Positions 1 to 6,659 of a stretch of DNA of 14,000 bases are shown piece by piece. The DNA is taken from contig CAJNDS010002614.1 in assembly GCA_905221605.1 (NCBI GenBank), forward strand, positions 156,001 through 170,000. The letters run 5' to 3'. Origin of the DNA: Symbiodinium natans. Taxonomy: Eukaryota; Sar; Dinophyceae; Suessiales; Symbiodiniaceae. Both the position numbers and the translations under genes were made by a program. The first letter of the stretch is position 1; each line of letters opens with the position of its first letter. The notes beneath the pieces are model-generated. The model ran no database searches. It worked only from the letters and a program-made list of their open reading frames with translations, and was not told the origin of the DNA.

Positions 1-106
1 AAAAGTGGCCAACGATCTATCCACTTCGTGTGTGAGTGAGTAGCATGTCCCGAGATTACATGTTAAGTTTGTGCTAGTTTGCCCGCGTTTGCTCACGTTT
101 GCCCAG

Positions 107-187
107 GGCTTCTCCGTGGATCTGGAACCCGCAGCCCTCCGCCTGGCTGAGGAGCTGAAGCGGCTGGAGGCCTCCGATGCCACGAGG
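107..187 (+). CDS. Internal exon of an unrecognised gene (partial, left edge)
   Basis: Seen: an acceptor (gcccag, AG at 105-106) is followed by 27 in-phase codons beginning GFSVDLEPAALRL and ending LEASDATR, then a GT donor (agg|gttcgt) at 188. The peptide is rich in Leu, Glu, Ala and Lys, in an amphipathic helical pattern. It joins in phase 0 to the next segment at 251. The 106 bases upstream look like an intron, with tttgcccgcg/tttgctcacg/tttgcccag repeated just before the acceptor. I do not recognise the protein family. The 5' part of the gene lies outside the window. Confidence 0.45.
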
Positions 188-250
188 GTTCGTACATGTT
201 CCGGTGCAACGCAGATGCCGCACATGCCGCACCGGCATTCTCTTTTGTAG

Positions 251-316
251 GCCATGCCGGACATGTACAAGAAGGCGAAGAAAGTGATCATGATGGACTC
301 GGCTGCGAAGCCGGGC
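251..316 (+). CDS. Second exon of the same unrecognised gene
   Basis: Seen: a good acceptor with a T-rich run (tcttttgtag, AG at 249-250) opens a phase-0 frame encoding AMPDMYKKAKKVIMMDSAAK and then PG. The phase matches the exon ending at 187, giving an intron of 63 nt. The exon probably ends at 316, before gcaagg, a strong GC-type donor. The frame stays open to 544, but beyond 350 it translates a pyrimidine tract into a hydrophobic low-complexity tail that is unlikely to be protein. The lysine-rich part looks like a basic helix. Family not recognised. If 316 is not a splice site, the exon would run on into the tract. Confidence 0.42.
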
Positions 317-351
317 GCAAGGCCGAACTGCCGACCTGCTGCCAAAACCCT

Positions 352-520
352 AGTTTCAGCGCTGTCTCCTTTCTTTTTCTCTCTCGATTATGCTGTCTCG
401 CTTTCTTTCCATTCTTTCCTTATTTCTTTTTCTCGATCACACTCTCTGTCTTATTTTGATCACACTCCCTCTTTCGTTTCTCTTTGTGCTTTCATTTATA
501 GCTCTCCCTCTATATATGTC
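352..520 (+). repeat. Pyrimidine-rich tract with a quasi-repeat
   Basis: About 170 bases are strongly biased to C and T on the + strand. A near-duplicate unit is visible: gatcacactctctgtc at 435-450 and gatcacactccctcttt at 459-475. The tract follows a likely GC donor at 317 and ends near an atttatag acceptor-like site (AG at 499-500), so it may be the polypyrimidine part of a long intron. The frames crossing it are low-complexity and were not called as genes. Confidence 0.5.
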
Positions 521-605
521 CAGTTTCCGACAGGAATGACCTAATTTAAAATACATGGCTGCGGCATTCTGCCGCGGTTGCCATTTCTGGAGACAGGACA
601 ATCTG

Positions 606-753
606 AGGGGTTCTCGGGCACTCCAGGGATGCGCTCCACGGGATTGTCGAGGTGGACGCTCCAGGGACACTTCAGGGCAGGATTCTTTGCGGGATTCTCT
701 GGGGGTCGGGATTTTCTGCGGGAGTCCGGCAGGATTTTCTGGGGGCAGGAGCC
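606..753 (+). repeat. Degenerate GGATT(C/T)TCTGGGGG repeat cluster
   Basis: Between 680 and 753 the motif GGATT[C/T]T[C/T]T recurs four times, each followed by a G-rich stretch (for example ggattctctgggggtc, ggattttctgcgggagtcc, ggattttctgggggcagg). Weaker relatives occur from 606 (ggttctcgggcactcc, gggattgtcgaggtgg). Units are about 15-20 bases and diverged. The array makes a G-rich + strand. It lies in a region with no supported gene. Confidence 0.5.
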
Positions 754-811
754 CCGCGGGAAAACAGTGCGAGGAGTACAGGCGTGGAGAACGGCTGACC
801 GAGAGTGAGGA

Positions 812-838
812 TCTCTCTCTCTCCCTCCCTCTCTCTGT
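812..838 (+). repeat. CT-rich microsatellite
   Basis: A run of CT dinucleotides with ccctccct interruptions spans about 27 bases. It is simple-sequence DNA and makes the minus-strand frame across it read an Arg-Glu repeat (RGRERERSS), which is one reason that frame was not called as a gene. Confidence 0.8.
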
Positions 839-2402
839 GTTTACGTGCTTTTCTGACATCCCACGAACAATTATTTCAAGTTGCAAAGTCAATCGATCAA
901 TAATAGATGCCCGGAGGCTGCTTACGGCCACAGTGCTGCACGGCTCCGAGCCGCTGGCGCCCGCAGGCGGGCACAGGGCCCAGGGTGGGCCAGTGGTACG
1001 CTTGAAAACGAGCGCAGTTTCCGACGCGTTTGCATTGTTGGTACTGCAGGCATATCCGTTGGACTCGCACAGGGAAGAGGGTCTACTCAGATGGACCGGT
1101 GGCCTCCCCACACTTCCTGGATTCAAGAAAATCACTGGCAGGCATGACGTTTCAGAGTGTTTCGCAGAGGCTGCGTGTGCTGGTGGACCAGCTTTCGCAG
1201 CAGTGCCCGCCTCTGTCTGGCTTGCTTTCATTTGTCGCGACTTTCCTGCTGCTCTCACTACGCTGCTGTAGCTCCAGTGTTTCTAGGTGTCCAGAAGCTA
1301 CCGAGCATCTACGAGGTGACGATGCGCTGCCGCCGAGGAGTGATTACGACATGTGCGCTCATGGTAGCCATCGTTCACGGGAAGGAGAGCGAGTGGCGTT
1401 GAGAAGCGCTGATCAATCAAATTCAACTTCGGCGCGCAGGAGCCTGGAGGATTTCCAAGGTCAGTCAACGCCTGGACTTCAGCAACCTGCATGTTGGTTA
1501 TCTGTAGCGATTCTTTGGCACCTTGTCACGAATGTTTTCTTGAATGAAACAATGCGTTTGTTTATCTCCCGAGAATGAGTACGCGAGGTTCACGTATTGG
1601 CTCCAATCCTTGGAAGCTCACTGGGATGTTGTCGCGACCGGGCTCGTAGAGGCCGGATTCTTGGGGTCAGGGGTGGCGCATGGTAGCCTGCATCCACATC
1701 AAAACCATCAAAGCCAACACAAGCCGTTTATCACAGGCACCGTCTGGAATCTCTGGCCGGCTGCACAAAGTGTCCGCTGAACTCAGTTCTTGCCCGAGAC
1801 AGATCATGATTTGTTCGGAGACGCCCAGCTTGTAGGTGGTTGCATACTGTCAGGGGGGTTAAGCCGAGGGGGTACCCCGGTACCACGGGTATGAGGTGGT
1901 TGTTGGACGGGGCGAAGTGCAACGAGTTTTCGTTGCGCGGCGCTGCTTTGTGGTTGTCCCACAGGCTCTCTGTCTGGAGAAGCTGTGAGGGCTTCCGTTG
2001 TTTCAGCCCTGGATGGGGCGCCTTGGATTCTTGCTTCTCAGGTCAGCTGCACCGGGTCTTTGCGCTTGCCGCTTCCGGGGAGGCTCCACATGCTCCACTT
2101 CCCGTCTTTCGGAGGATTTCGGCTCCTACTTATCTCTCCAAGACCCGACGCCCGAACCGCCCCAAAACCTAGGCCCTAAGGCTGTCATGGCTGTCTACCA
2201 GTCCCAAACGACACTTCTGATGCGGCAGTCCATTGTCTCTCCTGTTGGTCCGATGACCTCCCGTGGAAGGGCAGAAGCTCCCACAAAAGCCCAAACGCTT
2301 GCAACCTACGAGCTCGCCGGAGTGCTGTGAACCTGACTCCTGAGGCGGGAATTTCGGATGCCAGCTCCGACCTCGGCACTTTAAGATTCGAGTCAACCTC
2401 TT

Positions 2403-2508
2403 CCCCCCACCCCCCACCCCCCACCCCCCCCCACCCCCCCCCCACCCCCCACCCCCCACCCCCCCCCCCACCCCCCACCCCCCACCCACCACCCCCCCCT
2501 CACCCACC
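2403..2508 (+). repeat. C-rich heptamer array (CCCCCCA)n
   Basis: About 105 bases consist of C runs of six to ten broken by single A residues; the basic unit is CCCCCCA, with several expanded C runs. The minus strand is G6-T repeated and has far more G runs than one intramolecular G-quadruplex needs. It is flanked by ordinary sequence. Reading frames through it give Pro/His-rich or Gly/Val-rich low-complexity peptides, which are artefacts. The unit does not match the TTTAGGG telomere repeat reported for dinoflagellates, so I read it as an interstitial simple repeat. C-run lengths in assemblies of such tracts are often inaccurate. Confidence 0.9.
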
Positions 2509-2667
2509 TCTCCTGTCACTCCGAGTATCAGCTAGGAAATGGCAACATGCATAAGTATTGGACTGTGGCAGCTTACCATGCGCGGCCTTCCGAGCACACC
2601 CCGAAACCTTAACCCTATTGTAATCTTGTCAAAACAGATGCTGAGGCCCTTCACCACTTCGTTCTAG

Positions 2668-2749
2668 ATTTGCGGCAGCAGCGGCGTGGGCAGAAGCCCT
2701 GAGGTGTGTGGCAGAGGCCGGGCACACCAGCCTGAGCACAGCCAAATAA
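2668..2749 (+). CDS. Candidate terminal exon, unrecognised
   Basis: Seen: a gttctag acceptor (AG at 2666-2667) opens a frame reading FAAAAAWAEALRCVAEAG followed by HTSLSTAK and a TAA stop at 2747-2749. The alanine-rich helical peptide looks like protein. If real, it would be the last exon of the gene that begins left of the window. It competes with a second frame over 2639-2700 reading DAEALHHFVLDLRQQRRGQK and with a 60-codon minus-strand frame (2629-2811). No family was recognised, and only transcript evidence can choose between them. Confidence 0.25.
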
Positions 2750-2824
2750 TTTTGTGCACGGAGCAGGCAGCCCAGCAGAGCCGTGAGGAAGGCGCGCAGA
2801 CTGCACAGCAAGTGATGTAACCTG

Positions 2825-2947
2825 ATATGAAGCAGGGTTTATATTTCTGTCATTGGTGAGTGTATATAAGGTTCCTTTTTAATATTGGTGAGTGTATATA
2901 CCTGGTGTCCTTTGGGGGGTACCAGAAATATACACCCTGCTTTATAT
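2825..2947. mobile_element. MITE-like element with 25-bp terminal inverted repeats
   Basis: The left arm 2825-2849 (core gaagcagggtttatatttct) is the reverse complement of the right arm 2923-2947 (core agaaatatacaccctgcttt) at 23 of 25 positions. The 123-bp span is much more AT-rich than its surroundings and encodes nothing. Inside it, the 17-mer attggtgagtgtatata occurs twice, at 2852-2868 and 2884-2900. This fits a small non-autonomous DNA transposon (MITE) or a fold-back element. I could not identify a target-site duplication, so the exact ends and transposon family remain open. Transcribed, it would form a long hairpin. Confidence 0.6.
2852..2900 (+). repeat. 17-bp direct repeat pair inside the inverted-repeat element
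   Basis: attggtgagtgtatata is perfectly repeated at 2852-2868 and 2884-2900, offset by 32 bases. Each copy contains gtgagt, which resembles a strong GT splice donor. The intervening AT-rich spacer is also partly similar after each copy (aaggttccttttt, then cctggtgtccttt), suggesting an ancient tandem duplication of a unit of about 32 bp. Confidence 0.85.
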
Positions 2948-3450
2948 GGCTGTTCCAGTTGCGTGCCATCGTGGAGCCAGTGTCAAGGACTTCGGCTGGC
3001 CTCAAGCGTCAGACTTCACCAGGCGCTGCGGCTGGGGACGGATCAGGGTGGCATAAAATGAGCCACTCATATAGATCAGGGAAGCAGATTTGACGCTGGC
3101 CCTGCTACAGAAATCATATACAACAGTGGCAGGAGTGAAATTTGACCAGTCCCTATTCAGACCCTACTGCACCCTCGGCATACACTAAAAAGTCGAAGGA
3201 GTGAGTCTCCTTCACGGTGAAGCATCATTGTTCCAACTCCCCTTCTTCATGTGGCTTTCCCTAAAGGCCATCTCCTGGCTGATGCACGGCTTCACCTGGC
3301 AGGTGCAGCCCTTTCCCAGGATCCGCCAGATGTTTACTTGCAGATCGGCTTTCGGTTTCTTGCTCTTGGCTCTGGCAGGATCTTGCTGGCACTTCGCTTG
3401 TTCCATCCTCACACTTGAGCCTCGAGCAGCCTTGCACGGAACGGGACATG
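2948..3450. other. No supported gene; one hydrophobic open frame
   Basis: An open frame at 3201-3503 (+) encodes about 100 residues with hydrophobic stretches (LPFFMWLSLKAISWLMHGF, FGFLLLALAGSCWHF). It ends within another frame that looks more like coding sequence from 3454. A minus-strand frame covers 3212-3412. No domain was recognised in either. The rest of the stretch shows only scattered AG|G-type sites. Confidence 0.25.
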
Positions 3451-3473
3451 TGAGCTCATGTGCATCTGGAGTT

Positions 3474-3567
3474 CCAGAGGCTCTCCTTGCGGCTGCTCAC
3501 TGATGCCATAGATCCAGCCCAGGCGGAGCTGGCTTCAGAGGCTGGGACGTGCCGGGACACACCATGA
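3474..3567 (+). CDS. Candidate exon, unrecognised helical protein
   Basis: After agttccag (AG at 3472-3473) the frame reads RLSLRLLTDAIDPAQAELA then SEAG, an amphipathic helical pattern. The frame is open from 3454 to a TGA at 3565-3567, so the true exon would end earlier, perhaps at cag|gcggag (3523) or gag|gctggg (near 3530), both GC-type donors. A short companion, DLERAVRELGEQ, lies at 3619-3654 between an AG|G acceptor and a GT donor. Both could belong to one multi-exon gene upstream of SmD3. Family unknown. Confidence 0.28.
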
Positions 3568-3618
3568 CACACTACGTACAACACTGAAGCTTCGACACCC
3601 TTCGACCATGCCATGCAG

Positions 3619-3654
3619 GATCTGGAAAGGGCAGTGCGCGAATTGGGAGAACAG
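3619..3654 (+). CDS. Candidate 36-bp exon (DLERAVRELGEQ)
   Basis: catgcag|gatctgg is an AG|G acceptor. Twelve codons encode a charged helix, followed by cag|gtccca, a GT donor, keeping phase 0 at both ends. The frame stays open further (to 3987), but the extension is less protein-like. Exons this short occur in the SmD3 gene of this same window (29-36 nt), so length is no objection. There is no family evidence. Confidence 0.25.
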
Positions 3655-4199
3655 GTCCCAACGAAGGCAAGGCGAGGTCAAGCCCGGGCATTCAGGAAGT
3701 TCCCTCAGAGTCAAGTTCCTCTGTCCAGGTCCTGGAGAGGTCGGCCATTGCAGCGCGGCTGTTGCGTCGCCCCTTGGTGGACTTCATGCAAGGACCTCGC
3801 TCTTGGGATGAGTTGCGTGGCTGTGTGGATGCGGAATGATGTGGATGAGGCCGGCCATCGGCAAAGGCTATTTCCAGAGCCTGTTGACTGCGCACGTGGA
3901 AATGAAAGCCGCGAGTGTCCACTGCAGAGAAGGGAGGCAGGAAATGAAGTTTCCCAACAAGTAGAGGGATTCGGAGGGTTACTGTAGCTTGCACAGGCAT
4001 GTCAGCAGGCTGCCGGCACCCATCTTGGCTTTGCCCTCGGTTGTTGTGGAGTTTGTGATACCTCGTTCCCAGAGAAGCTTCCGAGGTCGATGTCATGAGC
4101 AGTTTCCCTTGCGGCCTCAGTTTAGTGCTGGAGGGGAAAGAGACGGTGACACACAAGGCCCGGCCTCACGCTGGAAATTCGGCAGGTCGCCTCTTGCGC

Positions 4200-4660
4200 A
4201 CTCCTGTCTTGTGGAAGCAGGTGCCTTCACCCGGGGACGGCAGCCGAAGGCCAGCAGCCCCTAGGGCCACATACATTTGCGAAAGCTGGCTCTGGAGCTT
4301 GCGGGAGCTTTTGTTTTTCCAACCTTCTTGTCCCCCCCCTTTTGCTTGAGTAATCAGGAGGCGTTGCGTGCGGTGTTCTTGATCGGTTGCTCCCTCCTCC
4401 TGGCCTGACCTTTATTCTCCTCGCGCTACCTACGCGCCTGCGGACCTAAATGCCGCAAAGTCTAAATCTAAGTCTTGTAAAACAGCCCTGCCACCTTTGG
4501 GACTCTGGCTCTCGCCCTGCTCTCAAGAAGACCTCCCAGGATCCACATGGAGTGTACCGCCCCGGACCTCACTGAAGGAATGCTGAGCCTCAGGTGGCCC
4601 CCTAAGCTGCTTTAAGTGGAAGCAATCAAGCAGCATGCGGGGAGCATCTCCATGAAAGGC
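4200..4660. other. No supported gene
   Basis: This stretch contains a C8 run near 4333 and several open frames under 90 codons with no domain. I see no convincing exon, RNA gene or repeat in it. Confidence 0.4.
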
Positions 4661-4787
4661 TTGTGCTGGATGTGGACGATGCAAGCCTAGGTCCACCACC
4701 ATTTTTGCGCTTGTTGTTGACGCTCCGCTATTGTGATGCTGCGTGTGCTTTGTTCATGCCGAGGGCCAGGCGCAACTGGCGCCCCAG

Positions 4788-4836
4788 CTCTGCGAAACGG
4801 CTCCACTGGGATAAGCTCGCAGAGCTGTCTGCGCAG
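4788..4836 (+). CDS. Candidate exon resembling the start of a formin FH2 domain
   Basis: Between a gccccag acceptor (AG at 4786-4787) and a cag|gctgac GC-type donor, the frame reads AKRLHWDKLAELSAQ. Known: formin FH2 domains begin with a motif close to K-x-L-H-W-D-K-[VL], with a tryptophan-containing lasso just downstream; the frame here continues ADMGWSSS. The match is short and no proline-rich FH1 segment or FH2 core was found nearby, so this is a hint only. The containing frame runs 4663-4962 and could instead be read straight through. Confidence 0.22.
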
Positions 4837-4940
4837 GCTGACATGGGATGGTCCTCTTCCTGTCAGTTTGCAAGGAGATGCAAGCATCTGCCTCCCCCCC
4901 CCAGGCTTGTCAGCCACATCGTGGTGGCAGATCCCGTTGA

Positions 4941-5174
4941 GGTGAACCCGTTGGTGTTCTAGACTGCCAAGATCGAGACATCTGTTTCCGTTCTGAGAAC
5001 CGCAGCGGCGAAAGTGCTGTACTCCACTTCAAGCACTGCATGGACTTCGTGTCGAGAGCCGGGCCGCCCGAGAAGCACTTCGCGATCCAGCTTGTTGCGG
5101 TCGGTGCGCATCTTGCAGGTCTCTGCAGGAGAGAGGCTTTGTGCAGGACGGGAGAAACGTTAGGCCCAAGTTAG
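4941..5174 (+). CDS. Candidate exon region, unrecognised
   Basis: The frame is open from 4941 to a TAG at 5172-5174. Its central part reads like protein: SENRSGESAVLHFKHCMDF followed by VSRAGPPEKHFAIQLVAV, up to cttgcag|gtctct, a cag|GT donor at about 5119. A competing frame from a gttctag acceptor at 4970 reads TAKIETSVSVLRTAAAKVL, an amphipathic helix, so the true exon may start in one frame and the other may be accidental. No family assigned. Position and strand agree with a gene just upstream of SmD3. Confidence 0.25.
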   Translation, partial: GEPVGVLDCQDRDICFRSENRSGESAVLHFKHCMDFVSRAGPPEKHFAIQLVAVGAHLAGLCRREALCRTGETLGPS

Positions 5175-5361
5175 GCCGCGAGAGGTGGAACTTGACAAAA
5201 TTGACGAGATGCGGCAGGTGGACGGGCCTCCAGGGCACACGAACCGTCACATCAATCACTTGGATGGAGCTGGCAAAGGGCGGTACACGGATAGGCAGGA
5301 GGATGCAGGAGGCGAAGCGGTGAAGCTCCTTTTTCTTCATGCTCGCCACCGAGATTCCTGA
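5164..5361 (+). CDS. Candidate exon region, charged helical peptide
   Basis: Open for 66 codons between stops at 5161-5163 and 5359-5361, without an early ATG. It includes REVELDKIDEMRQ, directly followed by cag|gtggac, a GT donor, then VDGPPGHTNRHINHLDGAGK. A different frame at 5325-5445 reads LATEIPELEVFSVEVASMVL, ending near a GT/GC site. These could be successive exons of the unresolved upstream gene. A 139-codon minus-strand frame (5029-5448) overlaps and has no recognisable domain. Confidence 0.22.
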   Translation, partial: AQVRPREVELDKIDEMRQVDGPPGHTNRHINHLDGAGKGRYTDRQEDAGGEAVKLLFLHARHRDS

Positions 5362-5588
5362 ACTCGAGGTGTTTTCGGTGGAAGTAGCTTCCATGGTTCT
5401 GAGACGTTTTTTCGTACGGGAAAAGAAGGGGCTCGGGAGTCTGAGCAAGTTTGCATGAGTTCGAAGAACAACTCACGACCCGGTTAGGCTCAAGCGGTGG
5501 GTTAGAAGAGGGTAGACTGCAGTGTCCCATACCTTGGGCTCATGGCCGGCCTCGGCATTCCGGCACCTAAGTCGCAAGAGAGTTTCCC

Positions 5589-6615
5589 ATGAATCAGAGC
5601 AAGCGAAGCCACAACGCAAAGCCTCTTGAGAAGCAAGAGGTGAAGCTCCTGCACGAGGGCATTGGCCACACGGTCACCTGTGAGCTGAAGACAGGCCCCT
5701 CGAGAGTCGAAAAAACGAGGGTTTTCCCATTGCCCCAATCGAGGGTTTCCCTGTCTCGTCCCCAATCCCCCCATTCCCCCTGAGGCGAGATGTACCGCGG
5801 CCACTTGATGAATTGTGAGGCGGCAGGGTGCAAAATGGAACATCGCTGCGTTCTTGCCCGGCGCCCCACACCATGTGGATCCAATTTGGAACTGCAGGAC
5901 AACATGAACGCAATGTTGGAGGGTGTCACCGTCACCGGTCGGGATGGTAAGGCCATCGCCTCGACTCTTGAGAAGTTGGTACCCAAAACCAAATGGAAGC
6001 CCGAAGTTGTAGCACACTGGAAGACCACTGGAAGACGCTGAAGGTGACAAATCTCGAGCAGGTCTATCTAAGGCCATACCCTCAGCATGAGCACATCTTT
6101 CATTCCTTTGCCTGATGTGGCCGTCAGGGGCTCGCAGATTCGATATTTCATCCTGCCAGAGTCTTGCTCGCAATCAGCAGGGCAACTCTCGATGAGTTCC
6201 GACGTGTCCGACAGTTTGACTGGCCTTTTTGTCTTTGATAAGCGCTTTGCCTTGTGCTTGCAGCCAGTCAAAGCTCTCTAATCACTCTAATCATGTCGTA
6301 TTTGCACGGAGTGCGCATAATCTTCCTCCTGCTTTCAGGACATGCTTCGCCATGCACCAATGTTCAAGAAGAAGGCCCAGCAACCTGTTCCGACTGTTCT
6401 GCCTGTCACAGCTTGGAGATGCCTGGGCACCAGGGCCGTGGTGCTGGTCGTGGTGTCTACGGTCCTGGCGGCAAGGCCCCAGCAGAGCTCAGCCTTGTCC
6501 CGTTGTCTTCCCGAATGCAACAGAAACGTTCTTCTCTGAAGTCCTCGTGCGTCAGGGACGAGGCAAGGGCCTTGCTGCCCGAGCGCGGACGGCAGCCGCG
6601 GCAACGCGGAAGTAA
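5589..6615 (+). CDS. SNRPD3: Small nuclear ribonucleoprotein SmD3, complete spliced gene
   Basis: SmD3 is one of seven Sm proteins forming the heteroheptameric ring on U1, U2, U4 and U5 snRNA; it pairs with SmB and acts in nuclear pre-mRNA splicing. Proposed exons: 5589-5694, 5785-5819, 5898-5951, 6044-6072, 6128-6158, 6339-6374, 6434-6475 and 6556-6615 (TAA), totalling 393 nt for 130 residues; human SmD3 has 126. The reading frame is continuous across all seven joins. Sm1 motif: VKLLHEGIGHTVTCELKTG, EMYRGHLMNCE, then DNMNAMLEGVTVTGRDGK, with the RNA-contacting DNMN. Sm2 motif: VTNLEQVYLRGSQIRYFILP with RGS. The SmD3-diagnostic DMLRHAPMFKKK follows, then a GR-rich tail (GRGAGRGVYGPGGK, GRGKG), a likely target for arginine methylation. 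The start ATG is the first after an in-frame TAA at 5568. The N terminus is about ten residues longer than in animals. All seven introns lack GT donors. Confidence 0.96.
5695..5784 (+). other. SmD3 intron 1 (GC-AG, 90 nt)
   Basis: The exon ends ACAG and the intron starts gcccct; it ends ctgag before gcgagatg. Joining G to GC restores the glycine codon in KTGEMYRG, which fixes the boundary. The four bases AGGC occur at both ends, so the exact cut is ambiguous within the repeat, but every placement gives the same mRNA. Phase 1. Confidence 0.92.
5820..5897 (+). other. SmD3 intron 2 (GC-AG, 78 nt)
   Basis: The donor is tgtgag|gcggca and the acceptor ctgcag|gacaac. Removal joins MNCE to DNMN, matching the conserved Sm1 loop. 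Phase 0. AGG is shared at both boundaries. Confidence 0.93.
5952..6043 (+). other. SmD3 intron 3 (GC-AG, 92 nt)
   Basis: The donor is ggtaag|gccatc and the acceptor ctgaag|gtgaca. Removal joins VTGRDGK to VTNLEQVY, the link between Sm1 and Sm2. Phase 0. AAGG is shared at both boundaries. Confidence 0.93.
6073..6127 (+). other. SmD3 intron 4 (GC-AG, 55 nt)
   Basis: The donor is ctaag|gccata and the acceptor cgtcag|gggctc. Removal recreates the AGG arginine codon of YLRGSQIRY. At 55 nt it is the shortest intron of the gene. Phase 2. Confidence 0.92.
6159..6338 (+). other. SmD3 intron 5 (GA-AG, 180 nt)
   Basis: The exon ends with the proline codon CCA of YFILP and the intron begins gagtcttg; it ends ctttcag before gacatgctt. 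Joining gives FILPDMLRHAP, the invariant SmD3 sequence, so the boundary is well constrained. No GT or GC lies at a usable in-phase position. GA donors are known from Symbiodinium but are otherwise almost unheard of for major-class introns. It has the best pyrimidine tract of the set (tcttcctcctgctttcag). Confidence 0.88.
6375..6433 (+). other. SmD3 intron 6 (GC-AG, 59 nt)
   Basis: The donor is aagaag|gcccag and the acceptor caccag|ggccgt. Removal joins MFKKK to GRGAGRG, matching the KNKNQ/GRG transition of other SmD3 proteins in position. Reading straight through would instead give a hydrophobic frame ending at 6537 without the GR tail. Phase 0. Confidence 0.88.
6476..6555 (+). other. SmD3 intron 7 (GC-AG, 80 nt)
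   Basis: The donor is ggcaag|gcccca and the acceptor gcgtcag|ggacga. Removal joins GPGGK to GRGKGLAARAR and the TAA stop at 6613-6615. Reading on without splicing loses the conserved tail, giving a long mixed peptide instead. Phase 0. Confidence 0.85.
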
Positions 6616-6659
6616 AAAATGCGGAGACAGGGTGCGGAAGGCTGGCCGGACGTGGGCGA

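Larger units (their letters stand above)
541..2400. other. Long stretch without a supported gene
   Basis: Long open frames exist on both strands (+ 555-1271, - 437-1258), but they overlap in opposite directions, cross simple repeats and show no recognisable domain. Two short exon-like pieces could belong to the gene at the left edge. At 1145-1201 the segment ATG...TTTCAG...CTTTCGCAG reads MTFQSVSQRLRVLVDQLSQ, a helical peptide. At 1305-1335 a tctag acceptor is followed by codons for VQKLPSIYE and an AG|GT donor. A 39-base segment at 2007-2045, between tttcag and ctcag|gtcagc, is also exon-like. None can be joined with confidence. Confidence 0.3.

Noticed and set aside
437-1258. 273-codon minus-strand open frame overlapping a 238-codon plus-strand frame (555-1271)
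   Set aside because: Both strands are open over the same GC-rich DNA, the minus frame crosses the CT microsatellite as an Arg-Glu run, and neither has a recognisable domain.
2169-2519. Glycine-rich minus-strand and proline/histidine-rich plus-strand proteins across the C-run array
   Set aside because: These are direct translations of the (CCCCCCA)n repeat and not evidence of a gene.
6339-6539. Unspliced reading of SmD3 exon 6 to a hydrophobic C terminus (LVVVSTVLAARP)
   Set aside because: It lacks the GR-rich tail that the GC-AG splice to 6434 restores in frame; the hydrophobic stretch is the exon 7 DNA in another frame.
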